Origin: VXPQ01 sp964608315
GTDB taxonomy: Bacteria > Bacteroidota > Rhodothermia > Rhodothermales > VXPQ01
DNA: 64,000 nucleotides
Reading direction: 5' to 3'
NCBI GenBank assembly: GCA_964608315.1
Contig: CAZSNF010000004.1
Span: 62,001-126,000 of the forward strand
Positions 54,101-61,306 of this stretch are shown piece after piece; the first letter of the stretch is position 1; each line of letters starts with the position of its first letter. Under the pieces are notes generated by a model. The model was given only the letters and a program-made list of their open reading frames with translations. It made no database searches and was not told where the DNA came from. The translations under genes were made by a program, and so were the position numbers.

Positions 54101-55439
54101 AGACCCTGACCATGCACAGGTTGCCCAACACGCGACGCTCCCCCTGCTTCGTTCCTTTCCGATTCGTCGCGCTCCGGAAGATCAAAGTCACCTCTTGGCG
54201 CTGAATCATTTATTCTGGGCCGCCATCAAGCATGCCGACCGGGCATTGCTGCAAGAACTGATTGAAAGGAAACGGTCTTTGAAGAGCATAACCGCTGCCC
54301 AGCGCGTACGCTGGCTTGCGGCGGGCGCTATGGTTTGGCCTGGAGAATACACCGATCTTTTGCAGGATTTCGTGCAGGAAGATCAGGAAAACCGTGTTCG
54401 TTATCTCAAGGCGTTCTTTGGAAGTCGCGTATACCGTGGCGCTTGCCGTGAATTAGGCACATTCTCTTTTGTAGGCCGTGAGTTGTTCCAATTCGATGCA
54501 TCGAAGGTTCCTTTGTGGGAATTGCTTATTCGTCTTATGGGCAGTGTTGTCGGACCTGATTGGTGGGGGGATCATGCATCCGATCTTGTTCGCATGTTGA
54601 TTAAAGACCTTGTCGTTTGTTCTGAAGACAGCGCCAGCGATGCGCTGACCAATCTTCTCGCTGACCCAGTGCTGGGACGCTGGCGTGACGTACTAAAGCA
54701 GGCGCAAGACAATCAGCGAACGATTCGACGCGACGCTGGCTATCGCCATCCCGGTATCGAGCAGGTCTGCAAGACACTGGATGGCGGTACGCCCGCGAAT
54801 CCCGCCGATCTTGCGGCCCTGGTGATGGATCGCCTGGACGAAATCGGCAGCAAGATTCGGAGGGCACCTACTTCGGATTGGCGGCAGTATTGGAATGTCG
54901 ATTCGTATAATCGACCGCTGCGAAAGGAATCGGAGGGTACCGAAAATTCGCATGGTTCGTCGCCATTCCCGGTATCGGAAGAAGCCGAACATTCGCATGA
55001 TCCGCCGCCATGCCAGAGACCGGAAGATGCATGCCGCGACCGTCTGTTATCGGACTTGCAGGAAAAGTTGAAGCCATTGGGCATTGACGCCCAACCCGAG
55101 GGGCAGTACGCCAACGACAAGCGAGCCGACATTCGCGTTTTCCATGCAGGCTTCAACGTGCCGGTGGAAGTCAAGAAGAACTCGCATCTCAAGCTATGGA
55201 GTTCGATACGCGATCAGTTGATCGCGAACTACGCGATGGACCCGGACACGGACGGCTATGGCATTTATCTCGTATTCTGGTTCGGCAAGGATGAGACCAG
55301 GACTCCGCATGAGGACAACGGGTACCCGGACGATGCCAAAGAGATGAAGCAATGGCTGGAAGATTCGCTTTCGCCCGAACAAGCCCGCAAAATCCCGGTA
55401 TGCGTCATCGACGTGAGCAAGCCCAAGGGCAAATCATAA
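51141..55439 (+). CDS. Large STAND/NACHT NTPase with C-terminal PD-(D/E)XK nuclease domain
   Basis: The start ATG 51141 overlaps the DUF4143 stop (ATGA) and gives 1432 residues. The N-terminal NACHT-type NTPase begins near residue 20: Walker A GDPGAGKST (39-47), Walker B LFIDGLDE (84-91) and an FRLSCREADW sensor. A long helical region (about 200-1250) looks like HEAT/ARM-type repeats, the usual STAND sensor, interrupted by a nine-Pro linker (759-767). The C-terminus (about 1305-1432) is a PD-(D/E)XK fold with Asp1330 (ADIRV), Glu1343 and Lys1345 (VEVKK). The sensor-NTPase-nuclease logic matches Avs-like anti-phage STANDs, with the effector at the C-terminus. The trigger is unknown. Confidence 0.85.
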   Translation: MIVSRTCTELREGNGERRQEAVTKPLETFRSVPAYVLLGDPGAGKSTAFDMERAALGEKAVLISARDFRAFDPQNRPEWQDKTLFIDGLDEVRAGSSDARTPFDEIRFRLDALGKPRFRLSCREADWLGANDRERLKTVSPDSAVKALRLDPLTYSDIVSILDNRQDVADARDFIFEARERDVAGFLENPQTLELLAEVVGAYGEWPISRKELFGKACGRMVREHNEEHQAAQALCNPPDPDQLLDAAGRLCAVQLISGAAGWTLHGEGNDAYPELEKCRGYTFEALRSVLGAKLFKAASDDNRFIPIHRHIAEFLAARYLAGVIQEGVPARRIIALINGRDGIVVTEMRGLSAWLAAHSNDARAYLIEQDPVGVGLYGDISTFFRDEKRTLLYSLKSETSRLDFSESREAAAFRGLATQDMESVLKDILTDSDRGEEHQKVVDLVVRVLQAGERFPDLSELLFEIVRDDTRWPRVRYAALDAFLYNAPDDGEQVRQLKVLLEDIQNGSVADPIQELLGGSLTHLYPRHLSPSEAWGYFSETGAPAINGRYYRFWQIHLIDRDISSDDQVAELLDGLSGRLAEWRFSLESENRELYSLPITLLFRGLEAHGDRIDAKRLYDWLDVGLAGDGEFADGGHDAWSGVRSWLEQRPDAQKKIVMEGLRRCSASDSEFPFDICASGIEERLYGASAPSDYGLWCLEQAVGTADSKPRVAEYLLEIAARALESQRGAEGLSREVLQEQAEKHEVLRPILKRLLKPPPPPPPPPDTFKLRARIREEQEQFMFDRFRSNEVALRENRVDPDLLYEIARKYFSGFANSGWLDFALGRFAIVERAGSVGGVEAVRKWLYGDQNLTDAALEGLLGVIDREDLPDVEEILDLEIKRRMHYLGLPFLAALEEIQRTMPEDDASQWSDDRIRRAVVFYYCYGNQPHMPSGHGYYCPEWYRTLLAERPEIVAEALVQYGRCVFEIGHDYADPMADKFRKLELDPDHAQVAQHATLPLLRSFPIRRAPEDQSHLLALNHLFWAAIKHADRALLQELIERKRSLKSITAAQRVRWLAAGAMVWPGEYTDLLQDFVQEDQENRVRYLKAFFGSRVYRGACRELGTFSFVGRELFQFDASKVPLWELLIRLMGSVVGPDWWGDHASDLVRMLIKDLVVCSEDSASDALTNLLADPVLGRWRDVLKQAQDNQRTIRRDAGYRHPGIEQVCKTLDGGTPANPADLAALVMDRLDEIGSKIRRAPTSDWRQYWNVDSYNRPLRKESEGTENSHGSSPFPVSEEAEHSHDPPPCQRPEDACRDRLLSDLQEKLKPLGIDAQPEGQYANDKRADIRVFHAGFNVPVEVKKNSHLKLWSSIRDQLIANYAMDPDTDGYGIYLVFWFGKDETRTPHEDNGYPDDAKEMKQWLEDSLSPEQARKIPVCVIDVSKPKGKS
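53415..53441 (+). repeat. Nine consecutive proline codons in the NACHT protein
   Basis: The CCT/CCA/CCG/CCC codons repeat as a 9-bp pattern. They form a stiff linker between two helical sections and could change copy number in frame. Confidence 0.85.
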
Positions 55440-55621
55440 GGAAACGGACCCCGGAATGCGCGGAGCGCATGGAAGAGCCTACGCAAACGGTACCTGAAGG
55501 GCCCGGAAGCAGACGGTAAATAAACCATACGTTCCGGGCAACGCCGTAGATTATCCTGTTTCCGCGAACGAAGTTGCGATCCTTCCGGCCCGAACCGAAA
55601 ACACCCTTATGCCCGACTCCC

Positions 55622-58600
55622 ATGCCCGGCCAGCTATTCACGCATTACTTTCTGACCGACGGCGTACGCGAGACGCCGGAGTGGAAAGATTCGGGGGCTG
55701 ACCCGGAGGCGTTCGATTCGTTCAGAGAGGGTGTGGCCGGGCGTTATGAGGCGCTCCGCCAGTCCAGCGATCCCAACGAAGCCGTCACCGAGCAGGACCT
55801 GATCCGTCCGGTGCTGGACCTGCTGGGGTGGAACGATTATCTCCCGCAGCAGGGCGCGGCCCGCAACGAGGATATCCCCGATCATCTGCTCTTTGCGGAC
55901 GCTGCGTCGAAGGCGCAGGCCGCCGCCCGCGCCAATTCGCAAGACCGGTATCTGGATGCACTGGCGATAGAGGAGAGTAAGCGCTTCGGCTTGCCTCTCG
56001 ACAATCGCGACGGGAGCGACCGGGTGCAGCGCGGCACGCCGCACGGTCAGATACTGCGGTATCTGTCGACCGCCGAAAGCGTCACGGACGGACGCATCCG
56101 CTGGGGCATTCTGACCAACGGCGGCGTGTGGCGCCTCTACGACTACCGCGCGCGCCCCCGCGCCAGCGGCTACTACGAGGCCGACCTGGCGGACCTGCTC
56201 CAACCCGGCAACGAAGACGCGCTCCGGGTCTTCCATCTGTTGTTCCGCCGGGCGTCTTTCGCGCCTGAAGCGGGGGCTGCGACCACATTCCTCGAACGGG
56301 CGCTGGCCGAGGGCAAGCGCTACGAGGAACAGGTTGCGCAGGACCTTTCAGGGGTGGTGTTCGAGCGCGTCTTTCCGAGACTTGTCGATGGGATCGCCCG
56401 GGAATCCGGAAAGGGTCTCGATGAAAGCCGGGATGCGGCGCTGATTTTCCTCTACCGTCTGCTGTTCGTGCTCTACGCCGAGGACCGGGGCCTGCTGCCC
56501 GTGAACGATGCGCGGTACGACGATTACGGTTTGCGCAAGCGGGTGCGGGACGACATTGCGCGCAGGATGACCGACAAGGATACATTTTCCGCAAGGGCCG
56601 CGAACTACTGGAACCGCCTTGCCGATCTTTTCCGGATCATCGACGAAGGGGACGCCTCCATTGGGTTACCGCCTTACAACGGAGGATTGTTTGCGCCGGA
56701 AGCGGCGCCGCTGCTGGACGAGATCCGCCTGTCCGATGCGCATGTCGCCCCCATTGTTCACGATCTGAGCCATGCGAGGGATGCGCAGGGCGCGCGCCAT
56801 TTCGTGAATTACCGCGACATGTCTGTGCAGCAACTGGGTTCGATCTACGAACGGTTGCTGGAGCGCGAGCCGGTCCGGGACGACGAGGGGAAGATCGTGG
56901 TGCGCCCGAACAGCTACGCCCGGAAGGACAGCGGCAGTTTTTATACCCCGCAGGAACTGGTCGATCTGATTGTCGAGCGGACCCTGAAGCCACTTGCCGA
57001 AGAGCGGCTCAGCGCTTTCGAGAACAAGTCTGCCGAACTCGCGAGCGACCGCAGGCCCAGGGCGCAGCGGGAAGACGCCTTGCGCAAGCTCGATCCGGCG
57101 GAGGCCGTGCTCGATTTGAAAGTGCTGGACCCGGCGATGGGAAGCGGGCATTTTCTGGTAACGGCGGTGGATTTTCTATCGGACTACATCGCCGAATTGA
57201 TCGAATACGCGCCTGCGGTGCCGGAATGGCTCGGCGGCGAGTACGCCTCCCCTCTGGTGGGGCGCGTGGAGGCGATTCGCGCTGAAATCGTTCGCCGGGC
57301 CGAGGAATCGGACTGGGTTCTGGACAAGAGCCAACTCACCGATCAGGCCATTGTCCGCCGGATGGTGCTCAAGCGCTGCATCTACGGGGTGGACAAGAAC
57401 CGCCTGACCGTCGAACTGGCCAAGGTGTCGCTCTGGCTGCACAGTTTCACGGTGGGCGCGCCGCTGTCCTTCCTGGATCACCATTTGCGCTGCGGCGATT
57501 CGCTGATCGGCTTGCGGGTGCAGGAGGCGGTGCAGGATATGCAGCGGCTGGGCGGGGGGCTCTTCGCCAGTTCCGCCATAGCGGGAGCGGAGACTGCTAC
57601 GACCGGCATGCAGCGCATTGAGGAGATGTCCGACGCCGACATCGCGGAGGTGCGCGAATCGGCGTCACTGTTCAGCGCCGTGGAGGAAACGACGGCCGAT
57701 CTCAGGGGCCTGCTGGATTTTTTCTGCGGTTGGCGCTGGATGACGGCGGGGATGAAGAAGAAAGCGCGGGGCGTCTTCGAGGCCCCGCTTCTCAAAACGC
57801 TCGGTCAGCAGTCGGAGCATGCGTACGAACTGCTGGCTCGTGGCCCGGAGTACCTCGCCGATGATGCGCCCGCTTCTGCGGTTCCTGACCAGAAGATGTT
57901 TTGCGAGCGGTGGCGCGAGGTCCGGGGCCTTGCCGACCGGGAAGGCTTTCTGCATTGGGAAGCAGCTTTTCCGGGGGTGTGGCGGCGATGGCAGGATATC
58001 CGTCCCGAGGGCGGCTTCGACGCGATCATCGGGAATCCGCCATGGGACCGGATCAAGTTGCAGGAAGTAGAGTGGTTCGCCACGCGCGCCCCTGAACTCG
58101 CGCTGGCTCCGACCGCGGCGGCGCGGCGGAAAGGCATTCGGGAATTGCGCGAACAAGGATCGTCTCTGGCGGCGGAATTCGATGCGGCCAAGGCCTGCTC
58201 GGACCAACTCGGCCGCCTGATCCGGGAATCCGGACATTATCCCTTGCTTGGCGGCGGCGACGTCAACCTGTATTCGCTGTTCGTGGAACGGGCCTTGAGC
58301 CTCGTCAAACCGGACGGTTTCGTGGGCCTGTTGACGCCTTCGGGCATTTACGCGGACAAGACGGCGGCCCGTTTCTTCCAATCCGTTTCCACGAAGGGGA
58401 GGGTATCCGGGCTGTTCGATTTCGAAAACAAGAAGATTTTTTTCAAGGATGTGCACGCTTCTTTCAAATTCTGCGCGCTCATTCTCGGCGGAGAAGCGCG
58501 GCGATTCGAGCGGACCGAATGCGCCTTTTTCCTGCACGACATGCGGACGATCCGGGACGAGGACCGCTGTTTTCCGCTGACGCCGGACGATTTCGCCCGC

Positions 58601-59668
58601 GTGAATCCGAATACGGGTACGGCGCCTATTTTCCGCACCCGGCGGGACGCCGATATCACGCGCCGCATCTACGAACGGCATCCGGTGCTGGTGGATCGCT
58701 CAGGGGGCGGGGAGCGCAAGGCGTGGCCGGTGAAGTACGTGCGTATGTTCGACATGACCAACGACTCGCGCCATTTCAGAACCGCGGCGCAACTCGACGG
58801 CGAAGGGTTTTATCCGGTTGCAGGCAACCGCTGGAAACGGGGAGAGGAGTTGTATCTGCCGTTGTACGAGGGGAAGATGGTGCAGGCGTTCGACCACCGG
58901 GCAGCCAGTGTGGTGGTCAACCCCGAGAACCTGAACCGGCCCGCCCAGCCGCGCGAGGCTACCGATGCAGAACACGCGAATCCGGAGTGGTTGCCGGATC
59001 CTCAGTTCTGGGTGAGCGCGGACGCAGCCGAATGGCCTGAAGATTTGGACTGGGCCGTGGCATTCAAGGATGTAACTGCGCCGACGAACGTACGGACCAT
59101 GATTGCATCGGTGGTTCCGCAATCAGGATTTGGAAACACGTTGCCGTTGCTGATGCCTGATACAGCAGACACAATTGCGTATCAAGAGAACGCATGGCTT
59201 TTTGTCGCATGCTTCAATTCTTTTCCCTTCGATTTTGTAAGCCGACAGAAGGTTCAGGGACAGCACCTGAATTGGTTCGTAGTAGAACAGCTGCCTATTC
59301 TGAAATCCGCCGACTACGACCAGAGGTGGTTCGGAGACAAAACCGCCCGCGAACTTGTCCGAGACCATGTGCTCCGCCTCACTTATACGGCCCACGATAT
59401 GGCGCCGTTCGCCCGCGATCTCGGATACGAAGGCCCGCCCTTCATCTGGGACGAAGAGAAACGCCGCCACCTGCGGGCCCGGCTCGATGCGCTGTATTTC
59501 CACCTTTACGGCCTGGATCGGGAAGATGCGGCCTACGTGCTTGGCACCTTCCCCATCGTCCGCCGCGAAGACGAGAAGCAATTCGGCCGCTACCGCACTC
59601 GCGACCTGATCCTGGCCTACATGAACGCCCTCGAGGCAGGAGATACGGAGACGGAGGTGGCGGCGTAG
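55622..59668 (+). CDS. Single-chain restriction-modification enzyme (Eco57I-like, Type IIG)
   Basis: The chosen start (ATG 55622, MPGQLFTHYF) gives 1348 residues; the open frame from 55574 adds 16 unlikely residues. The N-terminal part has a PD-(D/E)XK-like site (LAIEESKRFG, about 114-123). The amino-methyltransferase core has motif I LDPAMGSGHFL (~501) and motif IV GNPPWD (~803), an N6-adenine or N4-cytosine type. The C-terminal half contains target-recognition segments. One chain carrying nuclease, methylase and specificity is typical of Type IIG/Eco57I enzymes; PglX of BREX has a similar methylase, but no BREX partners are present. It lies 182 bp after the NACHT gene, in the same direction. 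Confidence 0.88.
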   Translation: MPGQLFTHYFLTDGVRETPEWKDSGADPEAFDSFREGVAGRYEALRQSSDPNEAVTEQDLIRPVLDLLGWNDYLPQQGAARNEDIPDHLLFADAASKAQAAARANSQDRYLDALAIEESKRFGLPLDNRDGSDRVQRGTPHGQILRYLSTAESVTDGRIRWGILTNGGVWRLYDYRARPRASGYYEADLADLLQPGNEDALRVFHLLFRRASFAPEAGAATTFLERALAEGKRYEEQVAQDLSGVVFERVFPRLVDGIARESGKGLDESRDAALIFLYRLLFVLYAEDRGLLPVNDARYDDYGLRKRVRDDIARRMTDKDTFSARAANYWNRLADLFRIIDEGDASIGLPPYNGGLFAPEAAPLLDEIRLSDAHVAPIVHDLSHARDAQGARHFVNYRDMSVQQLGSIYERLLEREPVRDDEGKIVVRPNSYARKDSGSFYTPQELVDLIVERTLKPLAEERLSAFENKSAELASDRRPRAQREDALRKLDPAEAVLDLKVLDPAMGSGHFLVTAVDFLSDYIAELIEYAPAVPEWLGGEYASPLVGRVEAIRAEIVRRAEESDWVLDKSQLTDQAIVRRMVLKRCIYGVDKNRLTVELAKVSLWLHSFTVGAPLSFLDHHLRCGDSLIGLRVQEAVQDMQRLGGGLFASSAIAGAETATTGMQRIEEMSDADIAEVRESASLFSAVEETTADLRGLLDFFCGWRWMTAGMKKKARGVFEAPLLKTLGQQSEHAYELLARGPEYLADDAPASAVPDQKMFCERWREVRGLADREGFLHWEAAFPGVWRRWQDIRPEGGFDAIIGNPPWDRIKLQEVEWFATRAPELALAPTAAARRKGIRELREQGSSLAAEFDAAKACSDQLGRLIRESGHYPLLGGGDVNLYSLFVERALSLVKPDGFVGLLTPSGIYADKTAARFFQSVSTKGRVSGLFDFENKKIFFKDVHASFKFCALILGGEARRFERTECAFFLHDMRTIRDEDRCFPLTPDDFARVNPNTGTAPIFRTRRDADITRRIYERHPVLVDRSGGGERKAWPVKYVRMFDMTNDSRHFRTAAQLDGEGFYPVAGNRWKRGEELYLPLYEGKMVQAFDHRAASVVVNPENLNRPAQPREATDAEHANPEWLPDPQFWVSADAAEWPEDLDWAVAFKDVTAPTNVRTMIASVVPQSGFGNTLPLLMPDTADTIAYQENAWLFVACFNSFPFDFVSRQKVQGQHLNWFVVEQLPILKSADYDQRWFGDKTARELVRDHVLRLTYTAHDMAPFARDLGYEGPPFIWDEEKRRHLRARLDALYFHLYGLDREDAAYVLGTFPIVRREDEKQFGRYRTRDLILAYMNALEAGDTETEVAA

Positions 59669-59707
59669 GGTTACGCCCCCGGAACAGTTTTCGTCGAATC
59701 TTGTATA

Positions 59708-59727
59708 TGTGGCCTCATGAGGCTACA
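59708..59727. promoter_or_regulatory. 20-bp palindrome at the Phd/PIN promoter (candidate operator)
   Basis: TGTGGCCTCATGAGGCTACA is a dyad with one mismatched pair, 8 bp before the antitoxin start. Phd/YefM antitoxins repress their own promoters at such sites. Confidence 0.6.
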
Positions 59728-59735
59728 TTCCTGTT

Positions 59736-60026
59736 ATGCTTACTGTCGGCGTCAGAGAACTTAAGGATCGTTTGAGCGAGTGCATTCGCATGGTTCGCGA
59801 AGGCGGCGCAGTATATGTCACGTATCGGGGCCGGATTGCAGCAGAGATACGCCCGCCGTCTCGTACTACGGAAGACGAGGCCCGTATGGGGTTGCGCCGT
59901 CGCGCCCGGGAAGGAAAAGTGCGCCTCGGGGCGCCCAACCGCCCCGAAGTATATGCTCGAAGGAAGCCTCTTCTCACCAGGGACGAACTTCAGGAGTTGT
60001 TAAGCGAGACTCGAGGCGATTCGTGA
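59736..60026 (+). CDS. Phd/YefM-family antitoxin
   Basis: A 96-residue protein. The N-terminus MLTVGVRELKDRLSECIRMV, then GAVYVTYRGRIAAEIRP, is the Phd/YefM DNA-binding fold. The C-terminal tail, rich in Arg, Pro and Glu, would neutralise the toxin. The last bases overlap the toxin start (GTGA), so translation is coupled. The palindrome immediately upstream is a probable operator. Confidence 0.87.
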   Translation: MLTVGVRELKDRLSECIRMVREGGAVYVTYRGRIAAEIRPPSRTTEDEARMGLRRRAREGKVRLGAPNRPEVYARRKPLLTRDELQELLSETRGDS

Positions 60027-60463
60027 ATCTGTACGCCGAGACAAGCGCCGTATTATCGTGGTTGCTTGGTCAGGACAATGGCTGTCGGGCTTATCAGGCG
60101 TTGGCCGATGCGGAATTGGTTTTCACTTCCGACTTGACGTTGATCGAGTGTGATCGCGTTCTTCACCGCGCCGCCTTTATGGGCCAGTTGGACGAGTCGG
60201 TTGCTATCGAAGCGCGGACTATTGTCGAAACTGCGTCCGCACACTGGACGCTATGCGCCATGGACGCCGAAATCGTGGAGGCCTCTCGCCGCCGATTTCC
60301 TCACGAACCCATTCGTTCTCTGGACGCGATACATCTCTCGACGGCATTGTTTGCGCGGAATCTCGCCCCGGATGTATATATGCTCTCTTTTGACGAACGG
60401 ATACGGCAAAATGCCGCAGCGCTTGGATTCAGGATTATTCCCGAGGAAACGCTTCAATCGTAG
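60023..60463 (+). CDS. PIN-domain toxin (VapC-like)
   Basis: The start is GTG 60023, overlapping the antitoxin stop, and gives 146 residues; the longer open frame reads through the antitoxin gene. The PIN pattern is present: VNLYAETSAVLSWLLG with an acidic Glu in place of the first Asp, LTLIECDRVLHRAA, SLDAIHLSTALFA with the third acid, and MLSFDERIRQNAAALGF at the end. Such toxins are Mg2+-dependent RNases. The pair lies between the restriction enzyme and the ATPase/TOPRIM pair and may stabilise the island. Confidence 0.87.
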   Translation: MNLYAETSAVLSWLLGQDNGCRAYQALADAELVFTSDLTLIECDRVLHRAAFMGQLDESVAIEARTIVETASAHWTLCAMDAEIVEASRRRFPHEPIRSLDAIHLSTALFARNLAPDVYMLSFDERIRQNAAALGFRIIPEETLQS

Positions 60464-60502
60464 CAGCGGGAAAGGGCGCGGCATTGCGCCCGCACCTGGT
60501 CG

Positions 60503-60538
60503 GTTACGCTATTGAGTGATTTTACTCAATGGGATAAT
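60503..60538. repeat. TGAGT-centred palindrome, degenerate copy
   Basis: The left arm GTTACGCTATTGAGT and right arm ACTCAATGGGATAAT pair with three mismatches around GATTTT. The left arm is almost identical to the palindrome at 49841. It lies between convergent genes. Confidence 0.6.
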
Positions 60539-60615
60539 CTCCTGTTTGGAGGCACTCCTTTACTCCCTGTCTCTCAGCGCTTCAGCTGTTTCGGATGTGC
60601 TACAGAACACTGCAA

Positions 60616-61302
60616 TCAAGAGGCGTCCCGCTTTATTCCGGCTGCGCCAGATTCCGCCAATTCCCGCATCGTATCCCTGAAATAGCAGAAACTGGGCGAT
60701 TTATTGGCGTCTACATCCATGTGGGGAGTGATTTTTTCTGCCCATTTGGATTTTTCTCTTCCCACAGTTTGCCAACCTCGCGCCTCCAGTTTCTTTGCCC
60801 CGCCTGCGAATACAGCATCGGCCAGCAGTTCCCAGGTTCCGCAGATCGAGTCGTTTTTGTAGCGATTGAGTATTTGGTCTTTGGCTTTCGGATAGGCCGC
60901 CTTGATGGCGGGAAGGTCGCCGAGCAGCCATGCCTCGCCTTCTTCTATGGCGATGCAGAACCGGGTTTCCGGCTTGGGGTCACACGAATTCAGTACGCTG
61001 AAAAGTTCTTGCCGGAATGCTTTCAGGCACTTGTTATCCAAATCACAGATCAGGATTATCGCGGCCGCAACATCGGTGGAATGGGCGGGAAATGCTTTTC
61101 CGTATGCCCTGAGCAACTTGGGCAGATTGTTCAACAGGAATTTGCTCCTTGCCGAGACGGCGTCTGTCAGATTATTGGGAATATGCCCCAAGCCTTTGTA
61201 AGGATGAATCTTGCACGTATCCTGCTTGCTGACGATTTTCGGGATCAGAACTTCAAGCGCCTTGCCCCCGGACCGATCCTCGACGAGTACTTCAAAGTGC
61301 AT
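60616..61302 (-). CDS. DUF4276 TOPRIM-like protein, partner of the AAA ATPase
   Basis: A 228-residue protein with the TOPRIM-type pattern of DUF4276: an N-terminal acidic motif (FEVLVEDRSGGKALEVLIPKI), DLDN in IILICDLDNKC, and an IEEGEAWLLGDLPAI helix. TOPRIM domains of this type act as nucleases in defence pairs. The start is 4 bp after the ATPase stop, with GAGGTGA serving as both ribosome binding site and end of that gene. ATPase plus DUF4276 resembles AbiL-type and related systems. Its nuclease activity is inferred, not shown. Confidence 0.8.
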   Translation of the reverse strand: MHFEVLVEDRSGGKALEVLIPKIVSKQDTCKIHPYKGLGHIPNNLTDAVSARSKFLLNNLPKLLRAYGKAFPAHSTDVAAAIILICDLDNKCLKAFRQELFSVLNSCDPKPETRFCIAIEEGEAWLLGDLPAIKAAYPKAKDQILNRYKNDSICGTWELLADAVFAGGAKKLEARGWQTVGREKSKWAEKITPHMDVDANKSPSFCYFRDTMRELAESGAAGIKRDAS

Positions 61303-61306
61303 TGGG

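Noticed and set aside
55622..59668. PglX and a BREX system
   Set aside because: The methylase core is similar, but BrxA, BrxB, BrxC, PglZ and BrxL are all missing from the surroundings.
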